Assembly: GCA_046331705.1 (NCBI GenBank)
Contig: JAXLQJ010000107.1
Span: 1-7,887 of the forward strand
Source of the DNA: JADJOY01 sp046331705 [NCBI: bacterium]
GTDB lineage: Bacteria > JADJOY01
Length of the DNA: 7,887 nucleotides
Direction of reading: 5' to 3'
Both the position numbers and the translations under genes were made by a program. Positions 1 through 4,972 of this stretch are shown here, piece after piece; position 1 is the stretch's first letter, and every line of letters starts with the position of its first letter. Below the pieces are notes generated by a model that saw only the letters and a list, made by a program, of their open reading frames with translations, had not been told where the DNA came from and ran no database searches.

Positions 1-1
1 G

Positions 2-724
2 CACCTGACCGCGGTACCGAGCCCCGCCGGCAGCGCGGATCCATCCCGCAGTGAGGTCGGTCCCCTCAAACCAATCCCAGAGACCGTTTCCATCGGCGCT
101 GAGATCTTCCCTCTCACGCCCAGAGACCTCCGCCGTGGATACCGCGGCTTGCGCGGCGGCATAGCCACAGAGGTCGTGACCGAATCCGCTCCGCACCCGC
201 AGATCGAGACGCTCCTGGTCGAGGATCCCCCACCGACGGCACTTGCGCCGCGTTGGACCGCGTGCTCCAGCAGCGCGCCACGCGCGGATGTCGTGATCGC
301 CCCACCGATGGGGTCGCACTACTTCCTCTGTGCCGATCGGATCGATTTCCACCACGATGGCGGACTCGACAACCGGCCCACACTCTGGATGCCACTGCCG
401 CTTCGGCAGGACAGCGCGTGGACGACCGACGTGAGTGAGCTGGGCGCATTCTCCGAGCTGACATGGGAAGCCCCACATCGCGTCCTCGGTCGCGCGCGCG
501 TGATCACTCCAGCGGGGTCGTTCGAGAACGCCGTGCTGATCGAGACATCCGAACCGGCGCACGGTGACAAGCCGGCTCGCGCGGTCCGCCGCACGTACTA
601 CGCCGCCAACGTCGGTCCCGTGCTGGTGCTCGTGCCCGAGGCTGACGGCCGCTGGGTCGCCGACCTGGTGCTGGAATCCATCGTCGTGCCGCCGCCCGCG
701 GCGCCGCCAAAATCGCAACCGTGA
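2..724 (+). CDS. Hypothetical protein, TapB/DUF3108-like C-terminal pattern (5' truncated)
   Basis: The reading frame is open from the left edge to a TGA at 722-724, giving 240 visible residues with no stop. It contains no ATG, only internal alternatives such as TTG at 149, so the true start most likely lies outside the window. The visible N-terminal third (about residues 1-90) is rich in Pro, Arg and Ala and has no recognisable domain. The C-terminal part has the pattern AGSFENAVLIET (F at about 174) followed by a YYAANVG segment (Y199-Y200) and a hydrophobic VLVLV strand. This resembles the 'G-x-F-x-N ... YYAPGVG' pattern of TapB/DUF3108-type envelope beta-sheet proteins, which is family knowledge applied by eye and not a search result. 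A periplasmic or lipoprotein location is plausible, but any export signal would lie outside the window. The stop overlaps the methyltransferase start by 4 bp, so the two genes are probably co-transcribed. Confidence 0.72.
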   Translation, partial: HLTAVPSPAGSADPSRSEVGPLKPIPETVSIGAEIFPLTPRDLRRGYRGLRGGIATEVVTESAPHPQIETLLVEDPPPTALAPRWTACSSSAPRADVVIAPPMGSHYFLCADRIDFHHDGGLDNRPTLWMPLPLRQDSAWTTDVSELGAFSELTWEAPHRVLGRARVITPAGSFENAVLIETSEPAHGDKPARAVRRTYYAANVGPVLVLVPEADGRWVADLVLESIVVPPPAAPPKSQP

Positions 725-1380
725 CCACGCTCGCCAGTGCGCTGGAGCCTGCCGGAGTTCCGCCGGAGGAGATCCCGAAGATCTACACGCGGCTGGCGCC
801 GATGTACGACTTCTGGGCGCGGCTCACCGAATCGAGAGCGCGCGAGCTGGCCGTGGCCCACGTCCGCGACGGCGAGCACGTGCTGGAGGTGGCCGTGGGC
901 ACCGGGCTCGCGTTCGAGACGCTGGTCCACGCGAACCCGCACGGCAGGACCGAAGGTGTGGACCTCACGCCGGCGATGCTCGAGCGCGCGCGCCGCAAGG
1001 TGCGCGGGCTGCCGGGCAAGCACGCGCTCTCGATCGCGGACGCGTGCGCGTTGCCGTTCGCCAACGCCTCGTTCGATCTGGTGCTCAACTCCTACATGCT
1101 CGATCTGATGCCGGCCGCGGGGATCGCGCGCGTTCTCGCCGAGCTGCGTCGGGTGCTGCGCTCGACCGGCCGCCTGGTGCTCGTGAACATGGCCGAGCCG
1201 CCGCCCCGCAGGAGGGCGGCGTATCTGTGGCTCTATCGTCGTGCGCCGCGACTGCTCGGCGGCTGCCGTCCGGTGGCGCTCACGTCGGCGCTCGAACAGG
1301 CGGGATTCACCATCGCGACACGCGAGATCGTGACCCAGCTCGGATTTCCGTCCGAGCTGATCCTCGCCAAGCCGGTGTGA
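721..1380 (+). CDS. Class I SAM-dependent methyltransferase (UbiE/Methyltransf_11-like)
   Basis: This 219-residue protein is a typical length for a stand-alone small-molecule methyltransferase. An N-terminal helix carries YTRLAPMYDFW (22-32), as in UbiE/COQ5-like enzymes. The SAM-binding loop is VLEVAVGTG (54-62), the acidic residue for the ribose hydroxyls is D81 in VDLTPAML, and D107 in SIADACALPF fits the adenine contact. The FDLVLNSYMLDLM segment (118-130) and LRSTGRLVLV (146-155, the usual LRPGG strand) complete the Rossmann fold. The C-terminus (181-219) looks like the final beta-hairpin. The GTG start at 721 overlaps the previous stop (GTGA). No clear Shine-Dalgarno precedes it, so translational coupling is likely. 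The methyl acceptor cannot be inferred: quinone, lipid or other small molecules are all possible, and neither neighbour points to one. Confidence 0.9.
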   Translation: MTTLASALEPAGVPPEEIPKIYTRLAPMYDFWARLTESRARELAVAHVRDGEHVLEVAVGTGLAFETLVHANPHGRTEGVDLTPAMLERARRKVRGLPGKHALSIADACALPFANASFDLVLNSYMLDLMPAAGIARVLAELRRVLRSTGRLVLVNMAEPPPRRRAAYLWLYRRAPRLLGGCRPVALTSALEQAGFTIATREIVTQLGFPSELILAKPV

Positions 1381-1420
1381 GCGCGGCGCGATTGCGTCGT
1401 GTACGTGTTTCCGCCGCGAA

Positions 1421-1463
1421 GGCTCGCGGGCGGCCGACGGAGCGGCCGCGCTCCATGCGAGCC
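1421..1463. terminator. Nested GC hairpin in the convergent gap, possible bidirectional terminator
   Basis: An outer 7-bp stem, GGCTCGC (1421-1427) with GCGAGCC (1457-1463), encloses an inner 7-bp stem, GCGGCCG (1430-1436) with CGGCCGC (1443-1449), with a 6-nt loop. It lies between the stops of two convergent genes, 40 nt after the methyltransferase and 28 nt after the propeller gene. No T-run follows on either strand, so it is not a canonical intrinsic terminator. It could act with Rho or as a 3'-end stabiliser. The rest of the gap (1381-1491) shows nothing else. Confidence 0.45.
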
Positions 1464-1491
1464 GCTCTCGGCGTGACGGACACTCGTCCTG

Positions 1492-2847
1492 TCAAGGCGC
1501 GGTCGAGAGCCAGGTGCGCGTGGAGCCGCGCTCGAAGCCGTCGGCGAAGATGAAGCTGCTCCACAGCCGCGCGACGGCGGCCTGGGTTTCGCCGGCGGTT
1601 TCGGCGCTCCCCGCGATCACGAGCTTGCCGGCCTGAAGACCACCCGCGAGCCCGAGATCGTCGTCGACACCACCGAGGTCGAACGCCACCTCCGATACAC
1701 CGAAGAAACCGAATCCGGAGTCCACGCCACCGTCGTGGTCGAGCCGGTAGGCGAAGAAGTTCCGGTCCGCACCGACGTTCGCCGCGTCCCCCGCGAGCAG
1801 GATGCGTCCGTCGCTCTGCGGGACGATCGACGCCATCGCCTCGACGTCGTACACGTTGTCCACCCACACGCCGTCGCCGTCGAAGCCGGAATCGAGCGTG
1901 CCGGTGCTGGTGAGCCGCGCCACCGCCGAGCGCGTGGTACCCGTATCGGCGTCGTCGGACGCACCCGCCGCGAGCACTCGCCCGGTCACCGGGTCGATCG
2001 CGAGATCGCTCATGCGATCGTCCTCGCCGTAAGGGAAATCGAACGCGAACGCACCGTCGCCGCTGAACGTCGAATCGAGGACGCCGCCGCTCGTGAGCCG
2101 CACCACCGCGAACACGGTACCGAGCGCACCGCCATCGATCGTGCCGCCTGCGACGATCTTGCCATCGTCCTGGATCACGACTTGCCCGAAGTCCGCGCCG
2201 GCGCCCCAATCGAGGTCGAACCGGCCATCGCCGCTGAAGGACGTGTCCGGCGTGCCGTTGATCTGCAAGCGCAGGACGAGCAGTCGCTGGTTGGAGGATC
2301 CGTCGAGAATGTCGCCGGCGGCGACGATCCGATCTTGACCGTCGATCGCCACGTCGCTCAGGTGCTCCGCCTGATTGAGCCCGACGGTGTAGACACCGTC
2401 GCCGCTGAACGACGAATCGAGCGTGCACGCCGGATACAGGTAGCGAAGGATCAGAACGTCGTAGCCGGTGCCGGCGAACGACGCGGTGCCGACCACGACC
2501 AAGCGCCCATCGGAGTCGAACGTCGCGGCGTTGGCGCTGGCAAAGAGCCCACCCCCGGGCGAGATCGGCGAGCAGATCGTGCCGGTTGCGGTGTCGCTCA
2601 ACGAATACCAGAAGAGCGTGCTCTGACCATTCGCGAAGAAGCGTGTCCCGGCGATCACGACGCGGCCGTCGGGCGCCGCGGCCACCGCGTTCGCGTGCGG
2701 ATCGCCTCCCGAGGGCGCCACGGTGATCTTGCCGTCGGAGAAGAAACCGGTATCGAGAAAGCCGGTCGCTTCCGCGCGCGCCGCCGAGGCAGCTACGACG
2801 TGCACGAGACACGCGAACCAGAGAATGCGTGCGGGATGCCGAGTCAT
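1492..2847 (-). CDS. Exported delta-60-repeat beta-propeller protein with C-terminal FADGFE motif
   Basis: This is a 451-residue protein. The ATG at 2847 is chosen because it opens a classical Sec signal peptide: basic MTRHPAR, a hydrophobic core (about 8-22), and an AARA cleavage site after residue 25. The same frame is open further upstream to 3228, but that extension is Arg-rich and lies antisense or out of frame over the neighbouring gene. The body holds repeats of about 57 residues that begin with LDxSFxGDG (residues 31, 143, 200, 257, 318 and a degenerate copy at 375) and contain a '(S/D)DGRIxxAG' strand. This is the delta-60 repeat/DUF5122 pattern. A copy at about 90-142 lacks the LDxSF start, so about seven blades are present, consistent with a seven-bladed propeller. 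The last 20 residues carry FIFADGFERG followed by a Trp, a C-terminal pattern seen in other secreted proteins. It is probably extracellular or surface-located, with unknown ligand or role. No catalytic residues are evident. Confidence 0.88.
   Translation of the reverse strand: MTRHPARILWFACLVHVVAASAARAEATGFLDTGFFSDGKITVAPSGGDPHANAVAAAPDGRVVIAGTRFFANGQSTLFWYSLSDTATGTICSPISPGGGLFASANAATFDSDGRLVVVGTASFAGTGYDVLILRYLYPACTLDSSFSGDGVYTVGLNQAEHLSDVAIDGQDRIVAAGDILDGSSNQRLLVLRLQINGTPDTSFSGDGRFDLDWGAGADFGQVVIQDDGKIVAGGTIDGGALGTVFAVVRLTSGGVLDSTFSGDGAFAFDFPYGEDDRMSDLAIDPVTGRVLAAGASDDADTGTTRSAVARLTSTGTLDSGFDGDGVWVDNVYDVEAMASIVPQSDGRILLAGDAANVGADRNFFAYRLDHDGGVDSGFGFFGVSEVAFDLGGVDDDLGLAGGLQAGKLVIAGSAETAGETQAAVARLWSSFIFADGFERGSTRTWLSTAP
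1495..1554 (-). other. C-terminal FIFADGFERG...W tail of the propeller protein
   Basis: Residues 432-451 lie outside the last propeller blade: FIFADGFERG (432-441), then W446 and STAP at the end. From memory, 'IF.DGFE' or 'DGFESGD...W' endings occur on many unrelated secreted proteins of GC-rich bacteria. A shared C-terminal targeting or processing tag is therefore possible, but this is inference. The tail lacks the membrane segment and basic end of PEP-CTERM or LPXTG signals. Confidence 0.45.
1558..2757 (-). repeat. Seven tandem delta-60-type repeats encoding a propeller
   Basis: Repeat starts fall at about 2757, 2580 (degenerate), 2421, 2250, 2079, 1896 and 1725, with a period of 171-183 bp where it can be measured. 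The best conserved nucleotide block encodes LDSSFSGDG. On the plus strand it reads as versions of CCGTCGCCGCTGAACG near 2045, 2230 and 2400. The copies have diverged widely, so this is an old internal duplication and not a recent tandem expansion. Confidence 0.75.
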
Positions 2848-2876
2848 TGGCGATACCGCGCGCACTCTACGCGATT

Positions 2877-2924
2877 CCGCGCGGCGAGCGACACCGATAG
2901 GGAGCGCGAGTCGCCGCCGCGCGG
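2877..2924 (-). terminator. Long GC hairpin directly after the DUF6630-like gene
   Basis: The arms are 2877-2892 and 2910-2924, pairing over 15 bp with a single bulged base (A2887 on the plus strand) and a 17-nt loop. The right arm abuts the TAG stop (2925-2927) of the upstream minus-strand gene. This position fits a transcription terminator or 3'-end protector separating that gene from the propeller gene, which starts 30 nt beyond the structure. There is no U-tract after the stem on the minus strand, so Rho-independent termination is uncertain. Because it sits so close to 2847, it would form part of the propeller gene's leader if transcription reads through. Confidence 0.55.
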
Positions 2925-3452
2925 CTACTCGTTCGGATCGAAGGTCCGAATGTCCTTCAACGTGAAACCGGCGCGGTGCGCGAGCGGACTCGCCTTCGCG
3001 TAGTCGGCGTCCGAGAGCAGCACCAGCACGTACGAGTCGGACGCGATGTCGAGGGCCGCGAGGACTCGCTGATCCGCGCCGAGAAGCCTGGCGATCGCGC
3101 GCAAGCAATCGAGGGTCGTGCCCTCGCAATGCTGCGCCGTGATGCTCGCCTTGCGCGCGTCGGAGAGCGCCGCGTAGCCGGCGAGCTGCTCGAGATTCCA
3201 GATCACGTCCGCAGCGCCGAGCTTCCAATCCAGCTCGACGGCCCGATGGCGCGCGATCAGCTCATCGACGAGCGCGAGCCACGGCAGCCATTTCCTTCGG
3301 CCGGGCTCGTCGAGGGCTTGGAGTCGATCGGCGGTGGCGGCGTGAGTCTCGACGTAGTGCTGCGGCGCCTCGATCGCGGCGCGGATGGCCTCCGCCAAGC
3401 CGCCGTCCGCGGGCGCCAGCACCGCAGCCAATGCCAGAAGCACTTCCTTCAC
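2925..3452 (-). CDS. Hypothetical protein resembling DUF6630
   Basis: This is a 175-residue acidic-to-neutral alpha/beta protein. GTG at 3452 is chosen because AAGGAG (minus strand, 3458-3463) sits 5 nt upstream and the start overlaps the GNAT stop by 4 bp (GTGA), implying translational coupling. Residues 1-14 are hydrophobic (MKEVLLALAAVLAP), but the following residues look like an amphipathic helix, so export is doubtful. Visible landmarks are ELDWKLGAADVIWNLEQL (73-90) and ALDIASDSYVLVLL (133-146), followed by LAHRAGFTL (157-165). These resemble the 'DWK...' and 'D.DSY.L' blocks I associate with DUF6630. That assignment is from memory and low confidence. No catalytic motif is visible and the function is unknown. 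A long hairpin follows the stop codon. Confidence 0.78.
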   Translation of the reverse strand: MKEVLLALAAVLAPADGGLAEAIRAAIEAPQHYVETHAATADRLQALDEPGRRKWLPWLALVDELIARHRAVELDWKLGAADVIWNLEQLAGYAALSDARKASITAQHCEGTTLDCLRAIARLLGADQRVLAALDIASDSYVLVLLSDADYAKASPLAHRAGFTLKDIRTFDPNE

Positions 3453-3955
3453 CGGAGCTCCTTGTAATAGTACGCGGTCGCGCGCAGCGCGCCGTCGAGC
3501 GCCGCGGCGTAGGCAGGAACCTCACCGACCCGCTTCCAACCGAGGTGGTCGTACACGGACTCTGCCGCCGAGCCTGCCTGGGTGTCGAGCACGAGCAGCG
3601 TACGGCCGGCGACGCGCGCGTGTCCTTCGGCCGTCTCCATCGAGCGCGAGGCAATCCCGCGCGCGCTACGCAGCACGAAGAGCTTCTGCACCTCGGCTCG
3701 GTGACGCGCGTTCTCGCGCTCACAGAGCGCGAGCTGCACCGAACCCACGACCTCCCTCCCCTCTTCCGCGACCCAAAGCACGAGGCCGTGGCCCAGGCTC
3801 GCCGACACCTGCGCCCAGTAGCGAAACGCCGTGTCGCGCTCGAGCGGCGCCAAGAACCCCACCGAAGCCCCACTCTCGATGGCATCCACCAGCGACGCAC
3901 CGAGCCCCGTGAGAAGGATCGGATCGATCGCACACGCCCGACGGATGCGAATCAC
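3449..3955 (-). CDS. GNAT family N-acetyltransferase
   Basis: This 168-residue acetyl-CoA-dependent acetyltransferase has typical family length. The hydrophobic WVAEEGREVVGSVQLAL strand pair (61-77) is followed by motif A: VQKLFVLRSARGIASRSM (89-106), where SARGIA corresponds to the R/Q-x-x-G-x-G/A pyrophosphate loop with Ser in place of the first Arg/Gln. Motif B is YDHLGWKRVGEVPAYA (135-150). The end, ATAYYYKELR, matches the 'TTFFYK(R/D)L' finish of tabtoxin-resistance-like GNATs. The start is uncertain: GTG at 3955 gives a clean RIRRA first strand with a weak GGGA upstream, and TTG at 3967 is an alternative. The same frame runs open to 4300 but overlaps the DUF1272 gene in another frame with no homology. 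The stop overlaps the next gene by 4 bp and carries that gene's AAGGAG within its last codons. The substrate is unknown. Confidence 0.87.
   Translation of the reverse strand: MIRIRRACAIDPILLTGLGASLVDAIESGASVGFLAPLERDTAFRYWAQVSASLGHGLVLWVAEEGREVVGSVQLALCERENARHRAEVQKLFVLRSARGIASRSMETAEGHARVAGRTLLVLDTQAGSAAESVYDHLGWKRVGEVPAYAAALDGALRATAYYYKELR
3458..3463 (-). promoter_or_regulatory. Shine-Dalgarno AAGGAG inside the GNAT 3' end
   Basis: AAGGAG on the minus strand lies 5 nt before the GTG at 3452 and inside the last codons of the GNAT gene. It decides the downstream start and supports coupled translation. Confidence 0.8.
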
Positions 3956-4032
3956 CGCGAGTCCCAAGTCATCGGCCAACGATGAGAGCGAGCAGGCGGA
4001 GGGCGGGGAACCAGTCCCGCCGCGCGTTCCCG

Positions 4033-4072
4033 GACCGGCGGGAGCCGTTTCCGCTCCAATGCTTGGCCGGTC
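4033..4072 (-). terminator. Nested hairpin just after the DUF1272 stop
   Basis: An outer 7-bp stem, GACCGGC (4033-4039) with GCCGGTC (4066-4072), encloses a 5-bp stem, GGAGC (4041-4045) with GCTCC (4053-4057), with a 7-nt loop. The structure begins 2 nt after the DUF1272 stop (4075-4077). A second small hairpin, GGCGGG with CCCGCC (4002-4021), lies further on. Neither has a U-tract. They may terminate transcription, attenuate it or shape the intercistronic RNA between DUF1272 and GNAT. Given the GC content, chance pairing cannot be excluded. Confidence 0.35.
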
Positions 4073-4074
4073 AT

Positions 4075-4383
4075 TCAGCGCTCGTGCGGTGGAATCGCGC
4101 GCAGCTCGGCGACGAAGCGCGCGTGCGCAGCGAGATCCACCGGCCGATGCTTCACCTTCGTGCTCGCCGGGTCCTTGCCGAGGTAGTTGTCGCCCTTCCA
4201 GTTGCGCGCCGGCCGGATCGGTCGCGGCACGAACCCGCCACCACAGTTCGGGCATACGTTCGCGAGCAGCACCTCGACACAGCGCGCACAGAACGTGCAC
4301 TCGTACGAGCAGATCCGCGCCTCGCGCGAGTCCGGCGGCAACGCCACGTCGCAGTGCTCACAGGTCGGTCTGAGCTCGAGCAT
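4075..4383 (-). CDS. DUF1272 zinc-ribbon protein
   Basis: This is a 102-residue cytoplasmic protein that opens with MLELRPTCEHCD, the diagnostic start of DUF1272. Eight cysteines (C8, C11, C25, C29, C32, C35, C44, C47) in CxxC and CPNC pairs fit two zinc sites. They are followed by VPRPIRPA and a C-terminal tail of about 45 residues with YLGKDPAST and a closing AIPPHER, as in the longer members of the family. The ATG at 4383 is supported by GGGAGG (minus strand, 4389-4394) 5 nt upstream. The frame continues upstream to 4527 without homology. The biochemical role of DUF1272 is not established. It leads the small minus-strand cluster and is divergent from the GntR-ABC operon, 181 bp away. Confidence 0.93.
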   Translation of the reverse strand: MLELRPTCEHCDVALPPDSREARICSYECTFCARCVEVLLANVCPNCGGGFVPRPIRPARNWKGDNYLGKDPASTKVKHRPVDLAAHARFVAELRAIPPHER

Positions 4384-4509
4384 CGGCACCTCCCACGGAC
4401 GACCCGCCGCTCGCCCATCATGGCGCGGCGTGCTCGCGCTGCCACGTCGCGGGCAATTGCCTGACTGGCTGACTACCCCGCCGCCGCTCCACCGCGACGC
4501 GCTTGGACC
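4384..4509. other. Divergent intergenic region with short palindrome and direct repeat
   Basis: No gene is supported here. It holds a perfect 10-bp palindrome GGCAATTGCC (4452-4461), a direct repeat CTGACT-GG-CTGACT (4461-4474) and an 8-bp inverted repeat CGTCGCGG/CCGCGACG (4445-4452 and 4492-4499). These could be sites for the minus-strand DUF1272 promoter, but no convincing -35/-10 pair is visible on that strand. Confidence 0.3.
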
Positions 4510-4539
4510 TTGAACCGACGCGCACACGAGGTGTATTAG
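4510..4539 (+). promoter_or_regulatory. Candidate sigma-70-type promoter of the GntR-ABC operon
   Basis: TTGAAC (4510-4515) and TATTAG (4534-4539) are separated by 18 nt, each matching the consensus at 4 of 6 bases. Transcription would start near 4546, leaving a leader of under 20 nt before the ATG at 4565, which lacks a clear Shine-Dalgarno. TATAGA at 4543-4548 is an alternative -10. The AT-rich island (about 4531-4556) stands out sharply from the GC-rich surroundings. Confidence 0.5.
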
Positions 4540-4552
4540 TCATATAGAACAC
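4531..4552 (+). promoter_or_regulatory. Candidate GntR/YtrA operator
   Basis: The imperfect inverted repeat GTGTATTA-N6-TAGAACAC has 6 of 8 arm positions symmetrical, with perfect GTGT/ACAC ends. It overlaps the -10 region and presumed start of the promoter immediately before the GntR gene. This is the layout expected for autoregulation by a YtrA-type dimer, though the binding itself is inferred. Confidence 0.5.
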
Positions 4553-4564
4553 TAGATCGATCCC

Positions 4565-4972
4565 ATGCTCGTCGTCCGACTCCAACCACTCAGCGGCCTG
4601 CCCATCTACCGCCAGATCGTCCGCCAGGTGCGAGCGGCGATCGCGACCGGCCGGCTCGCGCCCGGCGACCCGATTCCATCGGTGCGCGAGCTGTCCCAGC
4701 AGCTCGGCGTGAACCCGCTCACGGTGGTGAAGGCCTACGGCGAGCTCGAGCACATGGGCGTGGTCGTCACGAGACGCGGTACGGGGACGTTCGTCGCAGA
4801 CGCACTGCCCGAGCACGACGCGCGCGCCCGCCGCGAGATGCTCGCGGAAGCCGCGGAGCTTCTCGCCGTCGAGGCGTACCACTTGGGCTTCGATCTCGAC
4901 GCCACGCAAGCCGCCGTCGCGACGGCGTTCGCCCGGTTCGCTCGCGAGCGGGCTCGAGGAGGCAGCCGATGA
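4565..4972 (+). CDS. GntR family transcriptional regulator, YtrA subfamily
   Basis: This is a 135-residue DNA-binding repressor. The winged helix-turn-helix spans about 12-80: PIYRQIVRQVRAAIATGRL, LAPGDPIPSVRELSQQLGVN (31-50), the recognition-helix region VNPLTVVKAYGELEHMG, and the wing RRGTGTFV (70-77). Only about 55 residues follow, two helices rich in Ala and Arg, with no ligand-binding FCD or UTRA domain. That short C-terminus is the mark of the YtrA subfamily, whose members usually sit first in an ABC-transporter operon and repress it. That is the arrangement here: the TGA overlaps the ATPase ATG (ATGA). The effector is unknown. The start has little ribosome-binding complementarity and a very short predicted leader. 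Confidence 0.93.
   Translation: MLVVRLQPLSGLPIYRQIVRQVRAAIATGRLAPGDPIPSVRELSQQLGVNPLTVVKAYGELEHMGVVVTRRGTGTFVADALPEHDARARREMLAEAAELLAVEAYHLGFDLDATQAAVATAFARFARERARGGSR
4957..4962 (+). promoter_or_regulatory. Shine-Dalgarno AGGAGG of the ABC ATPase gene
   Basis: A near-perfect AGGAGG lies within the last codons of the GntR gene, 6 nt before the ATG at 4969. It fixes that start and suggests the ATPase is translated more strongly than the weakly initiated regulator. Confidence 0.85.

Noticed and set aside
564-1553. Open frame of 329 codons on the plus strand over the methyltransferase
   Set aside because: It is an Arg/Ala/Pro-rich translation with no domain, overlapping in another frame a methyltransferase with all expected motifs. 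Such frames are common at this GC content.
1307-2812. Open frame of 501 codons on the minus strand across the propeller gene
   Set aside because: It is Arg-rich and low in complexity, in a different frame from the signal-peptide and delta-60-repeat protein that explains this strand.
1735-3003. Open frame of 422 codons antisense to the propeller gene
   Set aside because: Its composition mirrors the codon bias of the opposite strand and includes a faint repeat that simply reflects the delta-60 repeats. It has no domain or ribosome-binding site.
2848-3228. N-terminal extension of the propeller gene to 3228
   Set aside because: The extension is Arg-rich and overlaps the DUF6630-like gene out of frame. 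The ATG at 2847 opens a clean signal peptide.
3956-4300. N-terminal extension of the GNAT gene to 4300
   Set aside because: It runs over the DUF1272 gene in another frame and shows no similarity to GNAT N-termini. The GTG at 3955 gives a normal family length.
4445-4499. 8-bp inverted repeat with a 39-nt loop in the divergent intergenic region
   Set aside because: The loop is long and the arms are pure GC words likely to recur by chance. It is noted only within the intergenic feature.
4418-4909. Open frame of 163 codons antisense to the GntR gene
   Set aside because: It lies opposite a clear GntR regulator and across its AT-rich promoter, with no recognisable domain.
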